Position numbers and translations under genes: made by a program. A stretch of 64,000 nucleotides of DNA from an uncultured Christensenella sp. (lineage in GTDB: Bacteria; Bacillota; Clostridia; Christensenellales; UBA1242). Below, piece after piece: positions 15,831-23,983 of this stretch. The notes beneath the pieces are model-generated. The model did not search any database. It was not told the origin of the DNA and saw only the letters and a list, made by a program, of their open reading frames with translations. The stretch spans positions 46,411 to 110,410 of the forward strand of contig CAJUGX010000005.1 of assembly GCA_910586385.1 (NCBI GenBank). The letters are read 5' to 3'. Position 1 is the first letter of the stretch, and each line of letters starts with the position of its first letter.

Positions 15831-16765
15831 GATTTGTTATTGTCGTTTTGAGCAGTGTTGACTGCAGGCTTTGCTGTCATTTTTTCTTTACTTTCATAAA
15901 ATTCAACTTCATTTTTTGGAGTAACAATCCCAAGATGTTTATGGATTGTTTTATAATCTCCGTTCGCAAGATAATCATGCCAATTCTCAAGAGTAAACAA
16001 AAGTTCCAAAGAATCTGCCAATCCTCTGTAAAATTCATTGTCCTTGAAGATAACCATATCTGCAGTTGCAGGATTATGTGACAAAGAAACATATTGTCTA
16101 AGCTTGTCAACTGTAATCCACTCCATACCATCAACTTCTTGTTCTTGATAAATAAACACGCCATCTTTAAGTTGTGACGCAACAATATAAGGTGTTGTAA
16201 AAGCCTTGTTGTCTTCTCTCTCATTTTTAGTTGGATTCATAAGTCTGATAAATTTTTCTTGAGCAAACAATGTGCCAACTTCTTCGCTACATTCTGCAAC
16301 AACCGCTTCATGGCAACTTGAGTTTCCCTCAACATGTCCGCAAATCAGTCCTTTTGCACCCGGGTAACTTGATTTTTCTGAAGAACGAGTTATGATTGCA
16401 AAAGTACCATTTTCACGAAGAACAATCCCCGCAACTTCTCTGTGCCAAAGAAGTTTTTTCTTGTTGTGGACAGTTTTCCTTTCAAAAAACTCACCTGTTG
16501 ACGAACCATCTTCGTTCAAAACAAGCAATTTTTCTGCATTTTTATCAGCCATTTTGTTTACAACACTTTGATAAGAAATTTCTCTAACCAAAGAAATAAT
16601 TTTGTCATAATTAACAGCACTTCCACCATCATGTTCTTTGTTTACTTTATACATAGCAATCACTGATGACACAGCATTCTTAAAATCAACATAAGAATTT
16701 GTTGGCATAAGAGATTTGATTATTTCTTTTAGCGAATCCTTGAGTTTTTGTTCATTTGTATCCAT
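15821..16765 (-). CDS. Nudix hydrolase family protein
   Basis: The 314-residue protein has an N-terminal helical part (about residues 1-85) of unknown role, then LLWHREVAGIVLRENG and a Nudix box at about residues 148-170 (GHVEGNSSCHEAVVAECSEEVG). The EExG core is intact, but the arginine of the usual REUXEE is Ala and the first Glu of the box is Ser, so activity or substrate may differ from standard pyrophosphohydrolases. The WHREV block is shared with the divergent gene at 16970, so the two are distant paralogues. AGGAGGAG precedes the ATG. Expression may be switched by the G10 tract in its promoter. Confidence 0.78.
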   Translation of the reverse strand: MDTNEQKLKDSLKEIIKSLMPTNSYVDFKNAVSSVIAMYKVNKEHDGGSAVNYDKIISLVREISYQSVVNKMADKNAEKLLVLNEDGSSTGEFFERKTVHNKKKLLWHREVAGIVLRENGTFAIITRSSEKSSYPGAKGLICGHVEGNSSCHEAVVAECSEEVGTLFAQEKFIRLMNPTKNEREDNKAFTTPYIVASQLKDGVFIYQEQEVDGMEWITVDKLRQYVSLSHNPATADMVIFKDNEFYRGLADSLELLFTLENWHDYLANGDYKTIHKHLGIVTPKNEVEFYESKEKMTAKPAVNTAQNDNNKSKK

Positions 16766-16787
16766 GATACTCCTCCTCTATATTTTG

Positions 16788-16820
16788 ATTATATCAAAAA
16801 TACCCCCCCCCCGCTGTCAA
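16788..16820 (-). promoter_or_regulatory. Promoter with a G10 tract in the spacer (possibly phase variable)
   Basis: On the minus strand TTGACA (16815-16820) and TATAAT (16788-16793) are both perfect, but separated by 21 bases, ten of which are an uninterrupted G run (16803-16812). Loss of about four G would give the optimal 17. Confidence 0.65.
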
Positions 16821-16921
16821 GCCCCAAGTCAAATTATTTACAGTTGAAAAAACAAGTATAATAATCGGTTATATAAATTTTTATAGTAAGCATCTGAAAT
16901 TTCAAACACTTTTTTAATTTG

Positions 16922-16951
16922 TTGCGAAAGTTTGCTGATATGTGTTAGAAT
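16922..16951 (+). promoter_or_regulatory. Promoter of the Nudix-hydrolase fusion gene
   Basis: TTGCGA, 18-base spacer, TAGAAT, 18 bases before the ATG at 16970, with AGAGGA between. Confidence 0.6.
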
Positions 16952-16969
16952 ATACAAAAGAGGATTGTT

Positions 16970-18412
16970 ATGGACGCAAAAATAACTTATCAAAACAAAG
17001 ATAAAGAAATGCTGTTTATCGTTGATGAAAACAGTGGAGAAATCGACAAATCAAAATTTGCGAGCAAAAAAGACATTCACAAAAACCATTTGTGGCACAA
17101 TGAAGTCGCACTCTTTATCATCAACACTCAAGGAAAAATCTTGCTTCAAAAACGCAGTCAGAATGTTCATTACAACAAAGGAAAATGGGGAATGGTTGCA
17201 AACCATCCAAACATCAACCAAACAAACATTCAAAGTCTTTCTGAAAAAGCAGAAGAAGAGCTTGGGCTTCATCTTGATGAAAAGAGCATCATGTTTTTTA
17301 CTCTTGCAAAAAGAGATGACGAGCAGAAAAACAAATTCGCTTATTTCTATTATGTCAAAGGGGATTTCAAAGATGAAGACATCCATATCGAGCCATATCT
17401 TACAACAGAATACAAGTGGTGGGATTATGAAGAGTTGAAAGAAAAGATGCTGGAAAACAGCCCAGACACTGTTTTCAAAAATATCCCATTCTATGTGTTT
17501 GTTTTCAAAGAACTTGAGAAGATTATCAAAGGGATTGACACAACAAAAACAATCAAGTACAAAGAACTTCTTATTGCAGAAACAGAGGACAAGGTTCAAC
17601 TGCCATGCATTCTCCATCGACCAAAAAATGATACAAAAGATATTGCAATTTTTGTACACGGTTCTGGCGGAAACTTTTTCAAACAATCATATCTCAATGA
17701 CTTGATAAACAGATTGACATACAGTGGCTTCGCTTTTATGACAACAAACAATCGTGGTGCCGAACAAGAAACTCATTTGTATAAACTTTCTGATGGTAGA
17801 TATGAAAGATTTAAGGCTGGAAGCAAGTATGAAAACTTTGAAGAATCATTCTATGACATTGACGCATTTGTCTCTTTGGCACATGAACAAGGCTTTGAGA
17901 AGATTGTACTTATTGGACATAGTTTAGGGACTTTGAAAGTTTTGAACTATGCCTTGAAAAACAAATCAATAGACAAAATTGTCCTTATGTCCCCTGTTGA
18001 TATGGTTTTCAGATTCAGAGAAAGAGTGCATGAAAAGTATGATTATTTTATCAACCTTGCAAAACTAGAAACAGAAAATGGAAATGGTGACAAGATGCTG
18101 ACAAATGAGTTTTCAGCGAAAAAGATTTACACAACTTTCAGATATGGCTCATCCGCAGATACAATAGCCATCGAAGAAAATCGAAAAAACAGAGTGCTTG
18201 ACTACACAGGCAAAATTGAAATCATCAAAGGGACTCAAGACCATGTATACGGCAACTACTCCACAGAATACGTTGATGAAACTTTGAAAAACGAATTCAA
18301 GAACGCCAATCTTGCAATTTACAATATAAAAAATGCAAATCATGCTTACAAAGGTTATGAAAAACAAGCATCCGCACTTCTTGCAAAATCTGTTGAAAAA
18401 CTGATGAAATAA
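16970..18412 (+). CDS. Nudix domain fused to an alpha/beta hydrolase
   Basis: The 480-residue protein joins two enzymes. Residues 1-185 are an isopentenyl-diphosphate-isomerase-like Nudix domain: HLWHNEVALFIINTQGKILLQKRS, WGMVANHPN and SLSEKAEEELGL as the degenerate Nudix helix. Residues 195-480 are an alpha/beta hydrolase: oxyanion strand IAIFVHGSGGN, nucleophile elbow VLIGHSLG (Ser near residue 323), a late KGTQDHVYG as the acid region and NANHAY as the catalytic His. The hydrolase part resembles serine esterases or acyl-peptidase-like proteins. Substrate is unknown. It is divergent from the Nudix gene at 15821 and ends at a strong terminator. Confidence 0.82.
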   Translation: MDAKITYQNKDKEMLFIVDENSGEIDKSKFASKKDIHKNHLWHNEVALFIINTQGKILLQKRSQNVHYNKGKWGMVANHPNINQTNIQSLSEKAEEELGLHLDEKSIMFFTLAKRDDEQKNKFAYFYYVKGDFKDEDIHIEPYLTTEYKWWDYEELKEKMLENSPDTVFKNIPFYVFVFKELEKIIKGIDTTKTIKYKELLIAETEDKVQLPCILHRPKNDTKDIAIFVHGSGGNFFKQSYLNDLINRLTYSGFAFMTTNNRGAEQETHLYKLSDGRYERFKAGSKYENFEESFYDIDAFVSLAHEQGFEKIVLIGHSLGTLKVLNYALKNKSIDKIVLMSPVDMVFRFRERVHEKYDYFINLAKLETENGNGDKMLTNEFSAKKIYTTFRYGSSADTIAIEENRKNRVLDYTGKIEIIKGTQDHVYGNYSTEYVDETLKNEFKNANLAIYNIKNANHAYKGYEKQASALLAKSVEKLMK

Positions 18413-18417
18413 ACAAG

Positions 18418-18447
18418 AAAAAAGACTAGCAAAAACTAGTCTTTTTT
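18418..18447. terminator. Bidirectional terminator
   Basis: AAAAAGACTAG-CAAAAA-CTAGTCTTTTTT between the convergent fusion gene and rmuC. Confidence 0.9.
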
Positions 18448-19738
18448 ATTCCCCGTCGCCAATATCTGTTGTGCCGAGAAGCTCTTGGCTCTCTTTCACA
18501 TCAAGTCTTTCAATAGATTTCAATTTGCTTGCAATCATTCTGCTTCTTGTGCCAACAAGACTGTCAAAATCTCTGCTTGTTGTGTCAAACTGTTTTTGGA
18601 TTTTGTCAACAATGGCGTTAAACTTATCAAATTCCGTCCTAACAGCCCCCAAAATCCTCCAAACTTCGCCCGACTTCTTCTGAATCGCGAGTGTCCTAAA
18701 GCCCATTTGAAGGCTGTTGAGAAGCGCACTCATAGTTGTTGGTCCAGCAATTGTGACATTGTATTTTTGTTGCAGTTCCTCAATCAGTCCTTGCTTTGCC
18801 ACTTCTGCATAAAGTCCCTCAACTGGCAAAAACATGACAGCAAAATTTGTTGTTTTTGGTGGATATATGTATTTCGTGTTTATATCCTTTGCCATGCCAC
18901 GGATTGTGTTTTTGAGTTGTTCCTTCTTCTGCTTAACTAAATCAAAATCATTTGATTCGTACGCATTTTGTAAATCGCTGTAAATCGTGTAAGGAAACTT
19001 TGAGTCCACGGGCATATAGACAAAATCACCGTCAGCCTGTCCAGGAAGTTTGACAGCATACTCAACCGGCTCTCTTCCATCTCCAGTGATGAAATTGATC
19101 TCATACTGATCTTTTGTCAAAATCTGGTCAAAGATTGCACCAAGTTGAATTTCCCCAAAAATACCAGTTGTCTTTACATTTGAAAGCATCTTTGTAAGAC
19201 TTCCAACATCAGTCGCAATTGACTGCATTTCGCCAAGAGATTTATACACACTCTCTAGCTGTTTCTTCAAAACATCAAAACTTTGCTCAAATCTCTCATT
19301 GATTGTCTTTGAAAGTTTTTCGTCAACTGTCTCGCGCATCTTGTCAAGTTGTCTGTTATTGTCCTCTTGGAGAGACTTGATATTTCTTTCATTTGAGACT
19401 CTGATTGCCTCCAGCTTTTCTTCTTGCATTCTGCTTATGTTTTGCATACGCTCGTCGAGTTGTTTGATAAGCTCCATAACTCTCTTTTCAAGTGCCGCCT
19501 GCCCTTCAGTCAAATTGCTCTTAAATCTCTCAACCGCATCAACAGTGGCAGAACTTCCCATCTTTTGCACATCGCTCAAAGACTGGCTCAAAAGCCCAAT
19601 ATTTCTATTGAAACTTTCAATAATCTCATTTTTGTCTTTGTCATCAAGTTTGCTGCTGCTTTTCGTTTTCAAACATACAACAATCCCCACAAAGCTTGTG
19701 ACAATGCTCACTGCAAGCAAAATATAGACCGCAATCAT
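18446..19738 (-). CDS. rmuC: DNA recombination protein RmuC
   Basis: The 430-residue protein has an N-terminal membrane helix (residues 2-23), a long coiled coil (about 35-165) rich in Glu, Lys and Gln, and the RmuC core with TGIFGEIQLGAIFDQIL, VEYAVKLPG, VYMPVDSKFPY and FLPVEGLYAEV. The core has a PD-(D/E)XK-type nuclease fold. RmuC limits inversions and rearrangements at inverted repeats. AGGAGAAAGGA precedes the ATG. It is a single-gene unit. Confidence 0.94.
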   Translation of the reverse strand: MIAVYILLAVSIVTSFVGIVVCLKTKSSSKLDDKDKNEIIESFNRNIGLLSQSLSDVQKMGSSATVDAVERFKSNLTEGQAALEKRVMELIKQLDERMQNISRMQEEKLEAIRVSNERNIKSLQEDNNRQLDKMRETVDEKLSKTINERFEQSFDVLKKQLESVYKSLGEMQSIATDVGSLTKMLSNVKTTGIFGEIQLGAIFDQILTKDQYEINFITGDGREPVEYAVKLPGQADGDFVYMPVDSKFPYTIYSDLQNAYESNDFDLVKQKKEQLKNTIRGMAKDINTKYIYPPKTTNFAVMFLPVEGLYAEVAKQGLIEELQQKYNVTIAGPTTMSALLNSLQMGFRTLAIQKKSGEVWRILGAVRTEFDKFNAIVDKIQKQFDTTSRDFDSLVGTRSRMIASKLKSIERLDVKESQELLGTTDIGDGE

Positions 19739-19802
19739 ATCCTTTCTCCTATGTTTTTATTATACAACACTCATCCTCCTCTCTCAAAGAGAAATCAGCA
19801 AG

Positions 19803-19833
19803 AAAAAAGGAGGCAAGCCTCCTTTTAATTTTT
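19803..19833 (-). terminator. Terminator of the beta-solenoid gene
   Basis: AAAAGGAGGC/GCCTCCTTTT hairpin with T-run on the minus strand, also A-rich on the other side, so likely bidirectional. Confidence 0.8.
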
Positions 19834-19854
19834 AAGCAAATCCAAACACCGCAA

Positions 19855-21390
19855 TTATGCAGCACTTACAAGATTGAAATTGATACTGCTGTTTGTGTTG
19901 ATTGTGATATCTCCTTTTGCTGTTGTACCAGTGAATGTTGCAATTCCATTTTTCTCATCATAATAATCTTTGTAATCCACTTTCGAACTGCCAAGCTTGA
20001 TAATAATCTTGCTGATTGGCAAAGCATTGCTTGTATCTTTATTGTAGCAGTTTGCTGCAAATGATGCGTCCTTTGTGAAATCAATGTTGAGGCTTGATGT
20101 ATTTGTAACAATTCTTGCACTTCTTGACACAACACCAAGGAATTTCAAGCGGATGCTGCCTTTCTCATTTTCAATGTTGATAATGTTTGAGTTATCCTTG
20201 TCGATGGCAACTTTCACAGCCATACTTGCATTGCTGTTGATGTCAACTTCCCCTTTTGCATTTGAAACAGTGACGCTTCCCTTTGCTGCAGTAACGGCAA
20301 CTTTCTTTTGAGCATTTTTGATGTTTACGACAGGAGCATCTTTCTTTCCAGTTGAAAGCAATCTAAACTCACCACCAAGATCATTAATTCTGATGATAGG
20401 TGAAATGATTGTATCAGCAGTTCCCCAGAAAGTAACATCACAAGAAACAGTGTCAAACTTATAGTTTCCATTGACGCAATCGTTTACTTGAACAGCACCA
20501 GCATAAATGTTGCCAACAGCGATTGTCCCTTTCTTACACTTAACTTCCAAAGTTTTTGAACCAAGATCAATGATACCAAGATTGATTCTACCCTTTCTTG
20601 TTCCGACAGAAACATTTTGTTGTGTTTGACGAATTCCATTACCTGATTTTGCACCATGAACAATTGTGTTTACCGCTTTAATCGAACCGCTTCCAGTGTA
20701 AAGACGGATTCCATAATTGTCTTCATCCTTGTTTGCATCAATCGCACTTGTGATTGAGTCGCTGTTGAACTTTCTTCCAAGAGTGATTGTTCCCTTGCTT
20801 GTGGAAACATCCACCGAACGAAGTCCAACTGCCACCTCGTCTTTGTTTGTTGTTCCGCCAAGATAAATATCTCCACTTCCCTTTGCATTGACTTTCAAAG
20901 CGATGTTGTTCAAATTGATTTTGTCAACTGTTGTGCAGTCATTGATGATCACTTCAATATCTTTTGAGAAATATATAAATCCATTTGGTTCATCAATATC
21001 AACAACAAGTTTTGTCCCTTGCAAAGAAACCTTATAGTTGAAAGGAGAATATTTCTTTGCGCCTGAGAAACCTTTTGCATAGTTTCTGATAACAACAAAA
21101 TCGTCCTTATACTCTTTGTTTCTTTGAACGGTTACTTTTGCGTATTCACAATTTACCTCAATCTCCTTCAAACTTGAATAATCGATGTCGATTGTCGCAC
21201 CACCCTCAGTCACTGGCGTTGTGTGAGTAACACCAATTTCTTGCTTGCCAGAGAAGTATTTCATCCAAAGCACAGTTTTCCCTGGGTTAAACATCATAAT
21301 GACGAGACAAATCAAGAAAACTGACACCAAAAGCAAGACAAACAAACCAAAGTAGAAAAAGAAACCTTTTCTGATTGAACCTTGTGCCAT
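19855..21390 (-). CDS. Membrane-anchored beta-solenoid-like protein (DUF4097-like)
   Basis: The 511-residue protein has one N-terminal membrane helix (GFFFYFGLFVLLLVSVFLICLVIMM, residues 9-33) and an outside part made of repeating short beta strands, such as DVSTSKGTITLGRKF, VGTRKGRINLGIID, VKCKKGTIAVGNIYAG and VTAAKGSVTVSNAKGEVDI. The KG(T/S/R)I(T/A/N)(L/V)G pattern recurs about every 20-25 residues, as in DUF4097-type right-handed solenoids. Function is unknown; cell-surface scaffolding or adhesion is a guess. AAGGAG precedes the ATG, with a consensus promoter in front. Confidence 0.7.
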   Translation of the reverse strand: MAQGSIRKGFFFYFGLFVLLLVSVFLICLVIMMFNPGKTVLWMKYFSGKQEIGVTHTTPVTEGGATIDIDYSSLKEIEVNCEYAKVTVQRNKEYKDDFVVIRNYAKGFSGAKKYSPFNYKVSLQGTKLVVDIDEPNGFIYFSKDIEVIINDCTTVDKINLNNIALKVNAKGSGDIYLGGTTNKDEVAVGLRSVDVSTSKGTITLGRKFNSDSITSAIDANKDEDNYGIRLYTGSGSIKAVNTIVHGAKSGNGIRQTQQNVSVGTRKGRINLGIIDLGSKTLEVKCKKGTIAVGNIYAGAVQVNDCVNGNYKFDTVSCDVTFWGTADTIISPIIRINDLGGEFRLLSTGKKDAPVVNIKNAQKKVAVTAAKGSVTVSNAKGEVDINSNASMAVKVAIDKDNSNIINIENEKGSIRLKFLGVVSRSARIVTNTSSLNIDFTKDASFAANCYNKDTSNALPISKIIIKLGSSKVDYKDYYDEKNGIATFTGTTAKGDITINTNSSINFNLVSAA

Positions 21391-21418
21391 AACACTCTCC
21401 TTCTTATTTTATATAACT

Positions 21419-21447
21419 ATTCTAACATAAAGTGATGCGTTTGTCAA
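21419..21447 (-). promoter_or_regulatory. Promoter of the beta-solenoid gene
   Basis: Minus strand TTGACA (21442-21447), 17-base spacer, TAGAAT (21419-21424), in the 74-base gap after alaS. Confidence 0.78.
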
Positions 21448-21464
21448 TGTCAAAGTCAAAAGAC

Positions 21465-23285
21465 TTAGTCCAAAATAGCCTTAATTCTTCTTATTCCGCT
21501 TGAAGAACTCTCTTCTTTGACAATTTTGACATGATGAAGATCTTTCGTGTTCTTTGCATGAGGTCCACCACAAATTTGTCTGTCAACATCACCAATCACA
21601 TAAACCTTAACTTTTTCTCCATATTTAGAATCAAAAACGCCATGTGCGCCACTCTTTTTTGCATCTTCCAAAGAAAGCTCTTCCCAAGTGACAGAAAGCT
21701 CTCTTCTCACTGCATCATTGACAAAATCTTCAAGAGTTTTAATTTCTTCTGGTGTCATCTTGTGGTCAAGATTGAAGTCAAAACGAAGCCTCTCAGGTGT
21801 GATGTTTGAACCCTTCTGAACAACCTGCTCGCCAAACATTTTCTTAAGTCCTGCCAAAATGAGGTGAGTTGCAGTGTGAAGTTTTGCTGTCTCATAAGAA
21901 TCATCAGAGAGACCACCTTTGAATGCCCCTGCTGCAGCTGAACGGCTCTTCTCTTGATGTTCTTCAAATGCTATTTTGAAACCTTCTTCATCAACAGCAT
22001 ATCCACGCTCCTCAGCGAGTTCTTTTGTTATTTCAAGTGGGAAACCGAAAGTGTCAAAAAGTCTAAATACTGCTTTTCCAGAGATGATGTTTTCAACAAT
22101 CTCACCTTTGGTGGCAGCAAATTGTTTATGCTTTTCAATGCCAGCAATTGTCTTTTCAAATTCTTTTCTGCCTTCTTCAAGAGCCTTGTTGAATTTCTCC
22201 ATTTCAACAGTGAGTTCTCTCAAAATATATTCTTCCTTCTCTACAAGAAGCGGATAAGCCTCGTTGTAAACCTTCTCAATATAAATCTTGGCAACATCCA
22301 AAATTGCTTCAAGTGAAAGACCAATGTCACGAGCAAATCGAACTGCACGACGAATAAGTCTTCTCAAAATATATCCAGCACCAACATTTGATGGCAAAAT
22401 TCCGTTGACATCACCAATGAGCATAACGGCTGTTCTGATATGGTCAGCAACAATTCTCATTGCTTTTGTAACTTTTTCATCTTCGCCATATCTCACACCC
22501 AATGTTTTCCCCATAAGTGCGATTGTTTCAGAGAAGATATCTGTTTTGTATCCATCAACTTCTCCATTCAAAAACATCAAAAGCCTTTCAAATCCAAACC
22601 CAGTGTCAACATTTTTGTTTTTCAATGGGATATAACCATTTTCTGTTTTTTCATATTGCATATAAACATCGTTTCCGATTTCAACATATCTTCCGCAGTC
22701 ACAAGATGGTCCACAGTTTGGTCCACATGGCTTGTTGTGTCTTGGATAAAACCATTCGTTGTCTGGTCCGCAAGGAGTGCCAACAGTGCCTTCAAGCTCC
22801 CACCAGTTGTTGCTCTTGTCAAGATATTGAATATGGTTTGGCGCAATACCAAGCCCAATCAAAAGTTCTGCTGTCTCGTTGTCTCTTGGCGCAGCGTCAT
22901 TACCCTCAAAAACAGTTGACCAAATCTCATTCTTGTCAAGCCCAAACTTTTTCGTAAGAAGTTCAAATGTCCAAGCGGTTTTTTCTTTTTTGAAATAGTC
23001 TCCCAAGCTCCAGTTTCCCATCATCTCAAAAAATGTAAAATGGGTAGGATCTCCGACAGAGTCAATGTCAACCGTTCTCACGCAACCTTGCACATTGCAA
23101 AGCCTTGTCCCCTTTGGATGCTTTTGCCCAAGAAGATATGGCATAAGTGGTTGCATACCAGCGACATTAAACATAACCCCAGTCGAACCATCTCCAACAA
23201 GAGACACTCCTCCGATGTCCACATGTCCACGCTCTTTATAGAAATCGAGCCAAGTTTTTCTAAGTTGTTTGCTAGAAATTTTCAT
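21465..23285 (-). CDS. alaS: Alanyl-tRNA synthetase, short form
   Basis: The 606-residue class II synthetase attaches alanine to tRNA-Ala. Catalytic domain motifs are near the N-terminus (FNVAGMQPLMPYLLG, FFEMMGNWSLGDYFK) and GAGYILRRLIRRAVRFARD marks the tRNA recognition domain. The editing (SAD) domain is present with its zinc-type ligands in HTATHLI and CGGPH. The protein stops right after the editing domain: the C-terminal DHHA1/C-Ala domain of typical 870-residue bacterial AlaRS is missing, with no remnant downstream. The start MKISSKQLRKTWLDFYKERGH is standard. Confidence 0.95.
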   Translation of the reverse strand: MKISSKQLRKTWLDFYKERGHVDIGGVSLVGDGSTGVMFNVAGMQPLMPYLLGQKHPKGTRLCNVQGCVRTVDIDSVGDPTHFTFFEMMGNWSLGDYFKKEKTAWTFELLTKKFGLDKNEIWSTVFEGNDAAPRDNETAELLIGLGIAPNHIQYLDKSNNWWELEGTVGTPCGPDNEWFYPRHNKPCGPNCGPSCDCGRYVEIGNDVYMQYEKTENGYIPLKNKNVDTGFGFERLLMFLNGEVDGYKTDIFSETIALMGKTLGVRYGEDEKVTKAMRIVADHIRTAVMLIGDVNGILPSNVGAGYILRRLIRRAVRFARDIGLSLEAILDVAKIYIEKVYNEAYPLLVEKEEYILRELTVEMEKFNKALEEGRKEFEKTIAGIEKHKQFAATKGEIVENIISGKAVFRLFDTFGFPLEITKELAEERGYAVDEEGFKIAFEEHQEKSRSAAAGAFKGGLSDDSYETAKLHTATHLILAGLKKMFGEQVVQKGSNITPERLRFDFNLDHKMTPEEIKTLEDFVNDAVRRELSVTWEELSLEDAKKSGAHGVFDSKYGEKVKVYVIGDVDRQICGGPHAKNTKDLHHVKIVKEESSSSGIRRIKAILD

Positions 23286-23407
23286 AAATATCTTTCACTC
23301 CCAAATATAGTATCAATGATACCAAAAATCACAAAAAAAGACAAGTAATTGCATGCATAAACGCAAGAAATCCACATCAAGTTTATTTTTCAAAAGACAA
23401 AAATAAA

Positions 23408-23431
23408 GAGAGTCATCGACTCTCCTTTTTT
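23408..23431. terminator. Terminator hairpin
   Basis: GAGAGTC-ATC-GACTCTC flanked by an A-rich side and CCTTTTTT; it overlaps the stop of the minus-strand gene at 23413. Confidence 0.75.
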
Positions 23432-23913
23432 GATTCCTCTTTTTCAAATTCATTGATAATCCCCACAAGATGAGCATGTTTTCTGATTCTCTTGTACTTT
23501 TTGAAAACTCCAGGATATTTTTTCTTTGCATCATGCCTGTCAATCGTGCTTGACATAGAATGAATAAGCACCTTGCTTCTCTTTCGTCTGTCAACTTGTT
23601 TTGCAACAATGTCACTCGTTCTTGAATTTTGCACAGCATAAATGCACTGTTTTTTTCCTTTATGTTTTACAAGAAGGATATAAACAAGCATTGCAAAGAA
23701 AAACACCAAGAAAACAACAAGAAAACCAACATAATACATGTTGAATCCAGACACAACAATAAAGAGTGCAATCACAGCACAAAAGGCAAGCAAAGAATAA
23801 ATTGCAAAACGCAAGTCATTTTTTGCCTGATCTACAATATTTTTGCCTTCAAGAAAAAGTACATGATACTTTCCTTCAACGTTTTCAACATTATTGATAT
23901 TTATTGTTGCCAT
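23413..23913 (-). CDS. Hypothetical membrane protein with basic tail
   Basis: The 166-residue protein has two adjacent membrane helices (about residues 38-57 and 60-82) forming a hairpin, an N-terminal cytoplasmic part (MATININNVENVEGKYHVLF) and a very basic C-terminal half (RRKRSK, KKKYPGVFKKYKRIRKH). I do not recognise a family. It stands alone between the U32 gene and alaS on the same strand. A nucleic-acid or lipid-head-group interaction of the tail is only a guess. Confidence 0.6.
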   Translation of the reverse strand: MATININNVENVEGKYHVLFLEGKNIVDQAKNDLRFAIYSLLAFCAVIALFIVVSGFNMYYVGFLVVFLVFFFAMLVYILLVKHKGKKQCIYAVQNSRTSDIVAKQVDRRKRSKVLIHSMSSTIDRHDAKKKYPGVFKKYKRIRKHAHLVGIINEFEKEESKKESR

Positions 23914-23983
23914 TTCAACCTCAAAACAATTTTATCACCATGACAAAAGCCATGTCAAACAAAATTCTGGAAAATTCGACAGA

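Noticed and set aside
23286..23412. T-box leader for alaS
   Set aside because: The gene starts at the other end of this gap and neither side shows a T-box sequence or specifier structure.
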